In this document: piece after piece, positions 45,877-53,332 of the stretch
How the letters are laid out: every line of letters begins with the position of its first letter
Numbering within the stretch: position 1 is the first letter of the stretch
Source of the DNA: Alkalicoccus urumqiensis
GTDB lineage: Bacteria > Bacillota > Bacilli > Bacillales > Salisediminibacteriaceae
Length of the DNA: 64,000 nucleotides
NCBI RefSeq assembly: GCF_002993335.1
Contig: NZ_PVNS01000008.1
Location: 62,001 to 126,000 of the forward strand
Reading direction: 5' to 3'
Notes under the pieces: generated by a model
Told to the model about the DNA's origin: nothing
Databases searched by the model: none
What the model saw: the letters and a program-made list of their open reading frames with translations, nothing else
Made by a program: the position numbers and the translations under genes

Positions 45877-46212
45877 ATGACAATTGAAGAAACGCTCCGC
45901 CAGTTTACTATGCGTATGGAAGCTGATCCCGAACCGATCCGTACGCTCCAGTACACGTATGAATTTATTATTTCCGATGATCCCGATGGGGTGTACCAGC
46001 TCGACATTAATCAGGGCAGTGCCACGTATTATAAAGAACGGAAAAAAGAGCCGGATCTGTCACTGGAGATGGATCAGAAGCATTTTGAGAAACTGGCGGA
46101 TGGAGACCTGAATGCAGCGATGGCTTATATGACCGGAAAGCTTAAAGTGCACGGGGAAGTAAGGCATGCATTAAAATTTCAGGAACTCATCAAAAAATAC
46201 CGCTCCAGCTGA
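45877..46212 (+). CDS. SCP2 sterol-binding domain protein
   Basis: A 111-residue single SCP2 domain. The motif set is YQLDINQGSATYYKERKKEPD, then LSLEMDQKHFEKLADGDLNA, and AYMTGKLKVHGEVRHALKF near the C terminus, which is characteristic. Such proteins bind lipids or acyl-CoA in a hydrophobic tunnel. The ATG follows TAGGAGG. The preceding operator resembles the fatty-acid-responsive FadR site, which fits a lipid role. Confidence 0.93.
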   Translation: MTIEETLRQFTMRMEADPEPIRTLQYTYEFIISDDPDGVYQLDINQGSATYYKERKKEPDLSLEMDQKHFEKLADGDLNAAMAYMTGKLKVHGEVRHALKFQELIKKYRSS

Positions 46213-46236
46213 AGCGGTATTTCCCTTATTTTTTGA
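46195..46236 (+). terminator. terminator after the SCP2 gene
   Basis: AAATACCGCT (46195-46204) pairs with AGCGGTATTT (46213-46222). The stop codon lies in the loop, and a T-rich tract follows at 46226-46234. Confidence 0.8.
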
Positions 46237-46329
46237 CTGCCTGCCGGCATTTGGTATACTGGCGGCAGATACCGCCTTTTCTGACGCTGCCGGATTCTAG
46301 AAGAACGTCCAAAGTGCTTCCGCACGCTT

Positions 46330-46473
46330 TCAATGCGTGCTCTGGGATGCCTCCTGCTCGTGCCGCTCATCCAGCCGTGCTTCAATCGTTTCAATTGCTT
46401 TCTCGTCCTGCATGATTTCTTTTTTGTTCTGCTGAACGAGTTCATTAAAGGTGGTACGCATTGATTTACGCAT
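46330..46473 (-). CDS. fbpB: FbpB-family small basic protein
   Basis: A 47-residue protein that resembles the FbpB family of Bacillaceae (B. subtilis FbpB is a Fur-regulated helper of the small RNA FsrA): a basic start MRKSMRTTFNELVQQNKK, a central EKAIETIEARLDERH and a short tail. The start is ATG 46473, 6 bases after AGGTG. A second in-frame ATG at 46479 overlaps that site. The promoter at 46510-46537 supports expression. No classical Fur box is seen, so iron control is not shown. The name rests on family resemblance. Confidence 0.7.
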   Translation of the reverse strand: MRKSMRTTFNELVQQNKKEIMQDEKAIETIEARLDERHEQEASQSTH

Positions 46474-46509
46474 TCTCATCACCTGCCTGTGTGCATTATT
46501 TCACTTTTA

Positions 46510-46537
46510 ATTATACAGAATTAACTGAAAAATGTAA
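46510..46537 (-). promoter_or_regulatory. promoter of the FbpB-family gene with overlapping dyad
   Basis: On the minus strand TTACAT (46537-46532), 16-bp spacer, TATAAT (46515-46510). A dyad TGTAA-N11-TTACA at about 46533-46553 overlaps the -35 and lies in the region shared with the divergent MBL gene. Confidence 0.55.
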
Positions 46538-46583
46538 TAACAGAATTGTTACAACATTTCGAACAATTGTGGAGGGAAATCGA

Positions 46584-47585
46584 ATGACTGCTTTTACAGA
46601 AACAGAATCCGTTTCAAAAATACGTATTCCTACGCCATTCGCTGTCGGAGACGTGAATGTGTATGTTATCCACGGGGAGAAAGAAACGATTCTCGTAGAT
46701 ACAGGGCCGGAACATCCTGAGAGCTGGAAAGCGCTCGAGCAGGGCTTAAAAGATGCTGGCACGTCACCGGAAAATATCGACCGGCTTATTCTCACCCACC
46801 ATCATCCGGATCATATCGGAATGGCATGGCGCTTTCCTACAGCCCGTATTTATGGTCATGGCAAACTGGTGCCCTGGATTGAAAAAGACCAGCTCCACTA
46901 CGCCAGAGTACAGTCTTTTTTTAGAGAATTCTTTGCACAGCACGGCATGCCGCCGGAAAAAGTAGAGCAGATTCTGGAGACGCAGGAGAAATACAGAGCG
47001 TTTGTTCACCCGGCAGCACTGGATGGGGAGTTGTCTGAAGGAGACTTACTTCCCGGACTGCAGTCATGGAACGTAATCGAAACGCCGGGCCATGCGCAGA
47101 CACATCTCTCTTTTATACGGACAGATGGTGTCTGTATTGCCGGGGATCATTTAATTGAACATATTTCATCCAATGCGATTATGGAAGCTCCATATGAAGG
47201 GGAAAGCATGCGTCCGCGCACGCTGCTTCAATACCGGGAGACGCTGCAGAAAATCAGTCATGCCAAAACAGTGCTACCCGGTCATGGGAACACCATCGAT
47301 CAGCCGGAAGCTCTCATTAATACCCGCCTGAATGACCAGCTTGAAAAAGCGGAAATGTTCCTGCAGAAAATGGGCGGGGAGCCGGTGCAGGCAGCTCAAC
47401 TGGCTCAAAGCGTGTATAAACGCGTGTTTGAAAAGCAGCCGGATTTGACGTTCTCTGAAACACTCGGTCACCTGGATTTATTAAAAGAACAGGACAAAAT
47501 CACGATGGAGCTGGAAGATGGGCATGTCTGGTACCAGGCGGCTCATACAGGTAAAGCAGCAGAGCGGAGCACCGGACAGGAATAA
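46584..47585 (+). CDS. MBL-fold metallo-hydrolase
   Basis: A 333-residue protein with a metallo-beta-lactamase domain (about residues 15-235) and a helical C-terminal part (about 250-325). The zinc site is in LTHHHPDHIG near residue 71, with further ligands in ETPGHAQTHLS, CIAGDHLI and VLPGHGN. It looks like the glyoxalase II-like/RNase Z-like hydrolase group; the substrate is unknown. ATG 46584 has GGAGGG 7 bases upstream; the longer frame from 46461 would run through the divergent promoter. Confidence 0.88.
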   Translation: MTAFTETESVSKIRIPTPFAVGDVNVYVIHGEKETILVDTGPEHPESWKALEQGLKDAGTSPENIDRLILTHHHPDHIGMAWRFPTARIYGHGKLVPWIEKDQLHYARVQSFFREFFAQHGMPPEKVEQILETQEKYRAFVHPAALDGELSEGDLLPGLQSWNVIETPGHAQTHLSFIRTDGVCIAGDHLIEHISSNAIMEAPYEGESMRPRTLLQYRETLQKISHAKTVLPGHGNTIDQPEALINTRLNDQLEKAEMFLQKMGGEPVQAAQLAQSVYKRVFEKQPDLTFSETLGHLDLLKEQDKITMELEDGHVWYQAAHTGKAAERSTGQE

Positions 47586-47601
47586 ATACAGCCGCATAAA
47601 T

Positions 47602-47640
47602 AAAAGGCAGGCATCCCTTATTCGGGGAGCCTGCCTTTTC
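47602..47640. terminator. bidirectional terminator between MBL and BCCT genes
   Basis: AAAAGGCAGGC pairs with GCCTGCCTTTT, and an inner TCCC/GGGA pairing extends the stem. Confidence 0.92.
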
Positions 47641-47651
47641 ATTCTGACTTC

Positions 47652-49196
47652 TTAAGAGACATACGTCTGTTTTTTGCTTTTTTCTTCCGGGAACTGCTCT
47701 GCATAAAGGGTGCGTGCAGCCCGTGGTGCCAGCCAGAGTGTCGGCAGAAGGAGCAGCGACACCGGCACGGCTGTAAATACGATAAAGGACTGCAGGGCAT
47801 CCACGCTTCCTTCACCGATGTAAAGAAGGACCGCAGCCACCGTTCCCATTAAGAGTGCCCAGAACACGCGTAGAGAAGCCGGAGGCGATGCGTGGCCTGT
47901 AACGGCCATCGAAATCGTGTAGCTCATCGAGTCCGTCGTTGTCGCAACAAAAATAACAGTCACGAGAAGGAAAGCAGCAGCAATCCATGTTCCAAACGGC
48001 ATCTGCTCGACAATCGCGATCATCGCTGCCGGCATTCCGCCTTCGTTCAGCGCGCCGGATACAGCGCCGCTTTCGCCGAGCTCATAAAAGATACCGGAGC
48101 CGCCTACAACGGAAAACCAGAAGTTCGTAATTAACGGAGCAATGATGGCAACAGCCATGACCAGTTCACGGATCGTCCGTCCTCTGGAAATACGGCTGAT
48201 AAAGACGGCCATCATCGGTGCATACCCGATAAACCAGCCCCAGAAAAACAATGTCCAGAAAGAGAGCCATCCGGCATCGCTCCGATAGAGGCTGAGCTCG
48301 AGGAAATCACGAGTATAAACGCCCATCGTGCCGACGAACGTATCAATGATAAATCCGCCGGGTCCGAGAATCAGAATAGCACCGATCAGTGCGAGCGTTA
48401 AAATCACATTCCAGCGGCTTAAAAACTGAATTCCTTTGTGAAGTCCTGTTGCTGCGGAGATCGCAGCAATCGAGACGAGACCAAAAACGATAAGAAGTTG
48501 TGTCAGAAACGTATTCGGAATACCGAAAAGCGAATCAAATCCATATGCTGCCTGCAGTCCGAGAAAGCCGATCGGGCCGATTGTGCCGGCAGCGACCGAG
48601 ATGATGGAGAATGCATCAGCTGCTGTACCGAGCGGGTGATTCTCTGCGATTTTCTTTCCCATGATCGGGTAAAGCAGCGTACGCGGTTTCAACGGCATTC
48701 CGCGGTGAAAGTGTCCGTACATAATGACAATTGCTGCGAGAGTACCAAGGATCGCCCATGCGAGAAAGCCCCAGTCGAGAAAAGACTGCGCCATCGCCGG
48801 AACGACAGCCTGAGTGGTTCCGCTTTCTGCATCATACATCGGCGGGGTTTCAAGAAAATGATACATCGGCTCTGCAGCGGCCCAGAAAACGCCGCCGCCG
48901 GCCAGAAGTGTACACATAATTATAGAGATCCATTTGAACGTGCTCAGTTCCGGCTTGTCAATATTGCCAAGACGGACTCTTCCCAGTTTGGAAAAAGCAA
49001 TGACGAGCGCAATCAGAAACGTCGCAAGCATCAGTACCTGCCAGAAAGCGCCGAAATACGTTGTCGAGAATGCGAAAGACCAGTCGACAAAGCTTCCAAC
49101 CGCTCCGGCGTTAATAAGTGAAGCAATAACAAAGGTAATAAGCAGGCCGCCGCTTATGAGCATGACCGGCCAATCAATTTTATGAGAAAAATTCAA
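47652..49196 (-). CDS. BCCT family transporter
   Basis: A 514-residue carrier with about 12 membrane spans and the betaine/carnitine/choline transporter pattern. The family Trp-rich segment lies in TLFFWGWFIGYAPM, followed by FISRISRGRTIRE. The usual GMGIG-type glycine motif is replaced by LLAGGGVFWAAAEP, so it belongs to a divergent branch and the substrate or coupling ion is uncertain. Compatible-solute uptake would fit a halophile. The start is TTG 49196 behind GGAGG (8-base spacer). Confidence 0.9.
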   Translation of the reverse strand: MNFSHKIDWPVMLISGGLLITFVIASLINAGAVGSFVDWSFAFSTTYFGAFWQVLMLATFLIALVIAFSKLGRVRLGNIDKPELSTFKWISIIMCTLLAGGGVFWAAAEPMYHFLETPPMYDAESGTTQAVVPAMAQSFLDWGFLAWAILGTLAAIVIMYGHFHRGMPLKPRTLLYPIMGKKIAENHPLGTAADAFSIISVAAGTIGPIGFLGLQAAYGFDSLFGIPNTFLTQLLIVFGLVSIAAISAATGLHKGIQFLSRWNVILTLALIGAILILGPGGFIIDTFVGTMGVYTRDFLELSLYRSDAGWLSFWTLFFWGWFIGYAPMMAVFISRISRGRTIRELVMAVAIIAPLITNFWFSVVGGSGIFYELGESGAVSGALNEGGMPAAMIAIVEQMPFGTWIAAAFLLVTVIFVATTTDSMSYTISMAVTGHASPPASLRVFWALLMGTVAAVLLYIGEGSVDALQSFIVFTAVPVSLLLLPTLWLAPRAARTLYAEQFPEEKSKKQTYVS

Positions 49197-49248
49197 TGAT
49201 AAATCCTCCTGAAAGTTAGTATCGAATCATGTCGATTGTTCAACACAA

Positions 49249-49275
49249 GTTTCAACATTAACAGGAAAAGGGTAT
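49249..49275 (+). promoter_or_regulatory. sigma-B type promoter
   Basis: GTTTCA (49249-49254), 15-bp spacer, GGGTAT (49270-49275) closely match the sigma-B consensus GTTTAA / GGGTAT. It lies 87 bp upstream of the YtxH-like gene, a family typical of the general stress response. Confidence 0.55.
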
Positions 49276-49362
49276 GCATGCAAGAGAAGAATATTTTAAT
49301 TTTAAAAGGGATATTCTGGTATGATAAACATGCACGTATTACAGCTTATGGAGGGATTTAAG

Positions 49363-49803
49363 ATGAGTACAACATCAAAATGGCTGGTCGGCGGAGCAAT
49401 CGTAGGCGTCGCAGCCGGAGCAGCAGCAGTAGCATCCAGTCAGCGTGCAAGAGAAACGGTAGGCGATAAAGCGTCGACTTCCTCATCTAATGTGCGTCAG
49501 TTTGTGACCGCTGTACGCGACAACCAGGAAGAAATTAAAGAACATATGCAGGATTCGGGATCCAAAATTTCCGAAGTGGCCGATAGAGCCTCTGAAGATT
49601 TAAAGGAGCTCATTGAAGTCGGAAAACGCCTCCGCGGACATGCCGATGATATGATGCAGGTTATTAATGGAATGAACAGAGAGTGGCGGAAGCTGATCGA
49701 CGAGATTTCGTCGGAACCGGACCGCCTGGATCAGGGAGACGTAGAACTCGAACATCTTCCGGACCCGGAGACAGCGTCCACCGACCCTTCTGAAAATAAA
49801 TAA
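49363..49803 (+). CDS. YtxH-like protein of unknown function
   Basis: A 146-residue protein with an N-terminal glycine-zipper hydrophobic stretch (about residues 8-24, GGAIVGVAAGAAAVA), then a long amphipathic, probably coiled helix (about 30-115), and an acidic proline-containing tail. This resembles YtxH/general stress proteins but lacks the APTSGRR motif. ATG 49363 has GGAGGG 7 bases upstream. A sigma-B-like promoter precedes it, supporting a stress role. Confidence 0.75.
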   Translation: MSTTSKWLVGGAIVGVAAGAAAVASSQRARETVGDKASTSSSNVRQFVTAVRDNQEEIKEHMQDSGSKISEVADRASEDLKELIEVGKRLRGHADDMMQVINGMNREWRKLIDEISSEPDRLDQGDVELEHLPDPETASTDPSENK

Positions 49804-49815
49804 AACGACTTTTTT

Positions 49816-49860
49816 CCTTTCTGTCTCCGGATGCGTACTGTCCGGGATAGAAAGGTTTTT
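49816..49860 (+). terminator. terminator after the YtxH-like gene
   Basis: CCTTTCT...CCGGA pairs with TCCGG...AGAAAGG with small bulges and is followed by TTTTTC. Confidence 0.85.
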
Positions 49861-49941
49861 CTATACGCTTTCAAAGGTGTATCAAATACGGCGGATTATC
49901 CGGAAATGCCCCGCCGCAGATGAAGATGCAGGAAGGATGAA

Positions 49942-50574
49942 ATGGCTTTTATGACGTATTTACGCTGGACAGCAGGTGCTTTTGCAGCAGTGGCCCTGCT
50001 CGTGTTTTTGTTTATCGGATGGGAAGTGTCGGACGGAGGGATGACCGGTCTGGATCGTTTCGTGTCCCAGACCGTTTTTCAGCTGCAGAATCCGGATCTC
50101 ATAGGAATAATGGGAGTTATTACAGAGCTCGGATCTGTCTGGTTTCTGACACTGATGACCGTTCTGCTGCTCGGGTTTTTATTATGGAAGCGCAGATATC
50201 TTGATTCAGCTGCAGCTTCTATTGTTATGCTCGGAACAGCCCTGCTTACGGCGTTGATGAAACAGCTTTACGGCAGGGAGCGTCCGACAACGACGGAACA
50301 GTATGATGCAACCGGGTTCAGTTATCCAAGCGGGCACTCATCGGGAGCGGCGGCTTTTTACGGTCTGGTGCTCTACTTTATCTGGGTAAGTCCATGGAGG
50401 CCGGGAACGAAAGTAACAGCATCTCTCGTGCCCCTTTTTACTGCGGCGGCTGTAGCTCTCAGCCGCGTATTTCTTGATGTACATTATGCATCGGATCTGG
50501 CAGGAGGCTTTGCTTTCGGTGCGGCCTGGATGATTCTCTGTCTTCTGGCTGCGGATTACTTCCGAAATAAGTAA
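49942..50574 (+). CDS. PAP2-family membrane phosphatase
   Basis: A 210-residue protein with five to six membrane spans and the three acid phosphatase motifs: KQLYGRERP near residue 105, SYPSGHSSGAAA near 128, and SRVFLDVHYASDLAGG near 173. It would dephosphorylate a lipid such as undecaprenyl pyrophosphate, phosphatidylglycerol phosphate or phosphatidate at the outer membrane face. The start follows AGGAAGG with a 5-6 base spacer. B. subtilis relatives include BcrC and YodM-type enzymes. Confidence 0.9.
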   Translation: MAFMTYLRWTAGAFAAVALLVFLFIGWEVSDGGMTGLDRFVSQTVFQLQNPDLIGIMGVITELGSVWFLTLMTVLLLGFLLWKRRYLDSAAASIVMLGTALLTALMKQLYGRERPTTTEQYDATGFSYPSGHSSGAAAFYGLVLYFIWVSPWRPGTKVTASLVPLFTAAAVALSRVFLDVHYASDLAGGFAFGAAWMILCLLAADYFRNK

Positions 50575-50644
50575 AAAAGCAGGTTTTAATCTGCTTTAAT
50601 CAGGCTACACATTCTGTATACAATTCTCTAGGAGGTATGGTGTC

Positions 50645-51442
50645 ATGACATTAACCAACGAACTTCAATCCTTGAAAAAGATAGAATGTCCGGATGGGAA
50701 GTGCGTGCTTTCTATCTATCTTAACACCGACCCGGCTGATCAGGACCAGCAGAAAGGCGAATGGAAAATCCGTCTGAAAAATGGTTTGAAACGGATTGAG
50801 GAATACATTGAAGCTTCCGGCGAGAAGGAAGAGCTGAAGGAATATAAAAAACTGCGGAAGCAGGTAGAGGAAGAAATTCACGGCAATCGTCCGAAGATGG
50901 CAAAAAGTGTCGTCATTTTCGCCAGCGATCATGAAGACCTCTGGAAAGCCCACTATCTTCAGGTGCCGGTGGATACAAACTTTTACTGGGAGGCGTCACC
51001 GCAGCTGGAGGAGCTGGATCAGCTTGAATCCCATTATCCTCGCGCAGGCGTAATTCTTCCGAATAACGATGAAGTGCGTATTATCGATACGTCCTTCGGC
51101 GAGGTGAACGACGAGTGGCACTATAACTTTGATTCCGGTAAGGAAGAGTGGAATTTATCGGATGGCGTGGCTTCTGCGGACCGGACGGCCTCCAGTGCAA
51201 GCCACGTGGATAAGTTCCAGCAGCGGTTCGAAGAGAACAAATACCGCTTCTACAAAGATATGGCGCAGAAAGTGGAGAATATGAGAAAGAAAAATGAATG
51301 GAAAGAGCTCCACATTGTCGGAGAAGCGGAAATGGCAAGAACATTCCGTGATGTTCTTCAGACCGATCCGAAAGGAATTGTGCAGAAGAACATGAATAAA
51401 GATGAGCCGACGAAAATATTAAGTGAAGTATTTGAGCGCTGA
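50645..51442 (+). CDS. bacterial aeRF1/VLRF1-type release-factor-like protein
   Basis: A 265-residue protein beginning CVLSIYLNTDPADQ, the mark of bacterial aeRF1-domain (baeRF/VLRF1) proteins, relatives of the peptidyl-tRNA hydrolysing domain of eRF1 and Vms1. A charged helical insert (about 45-85) precedes a beta-rich middle (KSVVIFASDHEDLW, YPRAGVILPNNDEVRI). The C-terminal ELHIVGEAEMARTFRDVL is typical. Ribosome rescue or quality control is proposed for the family; it is not shown here. The ATG follows AGGAGG. Confidence 0.8.
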   Translation: MTLTNELQSLKKIECPDGKCVLSIYLNTDPADQDQQKGEWKIRLKNGLKRIEEYIEASGEKEELKEYKKLRKQVEEEIHGNRPKMAKSVVIFASDHEDLWKAHYLQVPVDTNFYWEASPQLEELDQLESHYPRAGVILPNNDEVRIIDTSFGEVNDEWHYNFDSGKEEWNLSDGVASADRTASSASHVDKFQQRFEENKYRFYKDMAQKVENMRKKNEWKELHIVGEAEMARTFRDVLQTDPKGIVQKNMNKDEPTKILSEVFER

Positions 51443-51478
51443 TAAAAACGCAGACTGCCGACATAGCGGCAGACAGTT

Positions 51479-51516
51479 TGAAGCCGTGATAACAGAGATG
51501 TTATCGCGGCTTCTTG
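51479..51516. terminator. terminator between the aeRF1-type and MFS genes
   Basis: GAAGCCGTGATAAC pairs with GTTATCGCGGCTTC around AGAGAT. A smaller hairpin, CTGCCG/CGGCAG, precedes it. It lies between convergent genes. Confidence 0.75.
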
Positions 51517-51539
51517 CTCTCTCATTCAGGCAGACTGCA

Positions 51540-52736
51540 TTATTCCGGCGGGGAATATACAACGGTCCCTGCGCGTCCCATTCTTTCCGGCTCTCGGTAC
51601 AGCAGTCCGGAGAAAAAAACGCAGGCAAGCATCAGGACGACTGCAGCATAGGGAGCGCCTCTGCCGATCTGTTCGATGAGGAAACCTGTCAATAACGGAC
51701 CGCTCATACTTCCAAGTGCAAAGAGCACACCTGCAAGCATGTTTCCGGCAGGCAGGAGAGACGGCGGCACCAGGTCTGCCAGGTAGGCGATACCCAGGCT
51801 GAAAAGCGAGCCCAGCAGCATGCCGGAAGCTGCGAACAACATACCGAGAAGCGGCAGAGAAGATTCCACGAGCGGCATGATGGAAAAGAGAACCAGGCCT
51901 GTGCCGGTAACGATGGAAATCAACCGCCGCCGGCCGATTTTATCGCTCGCGATTCCGAGGGGAATCTGTGTAATTAAGCTTCCGATAACAAATCCCGGAA
52001 GAAGAAAGATGGTCGTAAACGACAGGTCGATGCCAAAGCGCATCGCATAGACCGGATAGCTGCCGTGAATTGCAGCTTCCAGAAAACCGTAGGCGAAGGC
52101 CGGAAGCAGCGCGACCCATCCTTTACTCCAGACACTCCGGCATCTGTTCAGCATCGTCACTCCCGACGTCTCGGCAGCGCCGGTTTCCGGAAAGGTATTT
52201 TTGATCTGAAGCATTAACAGCAGTGCCGCAGTACTTAGTGAAGCCGACAAAATAAATGGCAGCGAAGGATGCACCTGGATCAGCATCGTCATCACCGGTC
52301 CTGCCCCGAATCCGAGTCCAAAAGCGAGGCCGTACACAGCGAGGTTTCTGCCGCGTATATCCGGCCGGCTCTCTGAGCTGATCCAGACCTGCGTGGAGAA
52401 ATGGATCAGGTTGTCTGCGATGCCGATGATGAGGCGGAGGGCAAACCAGAACCAGAAAGCATACCAGAATGGAAAGGCGGCCAGACTGAGAATGATCGTA
52501 ATCAGGCCGGTAAGAATAACGGGACGGTAGCCGAACCTCCGGATGAGCGGTTCCAGGAAAGGAGCAGCCAGGATGATACCGATATAGAGTGCAGAGGCGT
52601 GAAACCCATTCGCTGTAGAGCTGATACCGGTCTCCTCGAGCATAACAGCGAGTACAGGCAGCAGCATGCCCTGGGAGAAACCGGCAATCAGAACCATCAG
52701 CGTTAAAATCCAGAATTTACGATCACGGGGTGTCAT
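51540..52736 (-). CDS. MFS transporter
   Basis: A 398-residue major facilitator with 12 predicted spans. The loop 2-3 motif is LIRRFGYRPVI, and the equivalent loop 8-9 is ASDKIGRRRLI. The start LTLMVLIAGFSQGMLLPVL resembles drug/metabolite exporters. The substrate is unknown. The ATG follows AAGGAGG with an 8-9 base spacer. Confidence 0.9.
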   Translation of the reverse strand: MTPRDRKFWILTLMVLIAGFSQGMLLPVLAVMLEETGISSTANGFHASALYIGIILAAPFLEPLIRRFGYRPVILTGLITIILSLAAFPFWYAFWFWFALRLIIGIADNLIHFSTQVWISSESRPDIRGRNLAVYGLAFGLGFGAGPVMTMLIQVHPSLPFILSASLSTAALLLMLQIKNTFPETGAAETSGVTMLNRCRSVWSKGWVALLPAFAYGFLEAAIHGSYPVYAMRFGIDLSFTTIFLLPGFVIGSLITQIPLGIASDKIGRRRLISIVTGTGLVLFSIMPLVESSLPLLGMLFAASGMLLGSLFSLGIAYLADLVPPSLLPAGNMLAGVLFALGSMSGPLLTGFLIEQIGRGAPYAAVVLMLACVFFSGLLYREPERMGRAGTVVYSPPE

Positions 52737-52919
52737 TGTTTTCCGCCTCCTTTCTCTCAGGGTAGTTTAAGAAGTAGAAGTGCTTTTTACCCGGTCGTTC
52801 CAGGGCCGTTTAAGCACAGCATTTCCATTTTACAGGAGGGAGAGCAGTTTTCCTATACAACCCTGCAGGTTTTTCGTAAACTGATAGTGTTGGATATTCA
52901 TTGAAGGAGCGTGTTTTGT

Positions 52920-53303
52920 ATGGAATTTAAATGGAATCAGGATCATTTCACCGGAGAAACGGAATTTGGAGAGATGGTCGTAAGCGGTGATGAAACAAAA
53001 GGCTTCCGCCCCTATCAGATGATGGTCGGATCGATCGCGGTCTGCAGTGCTTCGGTACTCCGGCAGGTGATGGAAAAGCAGCGTCTGGAAGTAACCGGTC
53101 TGACGGTGAAGGCGGACGTAAAGCGGAATCCGGACGAAGCAAACCGGATTACACATATTGCTCTTCACTATGTGATTCAGGGAGGAGAACTTCCGGAAAC
53201 AAAAGTAGAGCGGGCTGTTAAGCTGGCCTCTGCCAACTGCCCGATGGCAAGAACAGTGGAAGGTGCAGTAGAAATTACAGAAACGTTTGAGCTGAACAGT
53301 TAA
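52920..53303 (+). CDS. OsmC/Ohr family protein
   Basis: A 127-residue thiol peroxidase-fold protein. The two conserved cysteines occur in SIAVCSASVLRQV near residue 45 and in SANCPMART near 107. OsmC and Ohr proteins reduce organic hydroperoxides. ATG 52920 is preferred to GTG 52911, because GTG abuts the AAGGAGC site. It is followed after 29 bp by a MATE exporter, perhaps one transcript. Confidence 0.88.
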   Translation: MEFKWNQDHFTGETEFGEMVVSGDETKGFRPYQMMVGSIAVCSASVLRQVMEKQRLEVTGLTVKADVKRNPDEANRITHIALHYVIQGGELPETKVERAVKLASANCPMARTVEGAVEITETFELNS

Positions 53304-53332
53304 TTTCATCATGGACGTAAGGAGAGGCAGCA

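Noticed and set aside
46179-46445. 88-codon minus-strand frame overlapping the SCP2 end and FbpB
   Set aside because: It overlaps the terminator and uses a different frame from the recognisable FbpB-like protein; no ribosome-binding site.
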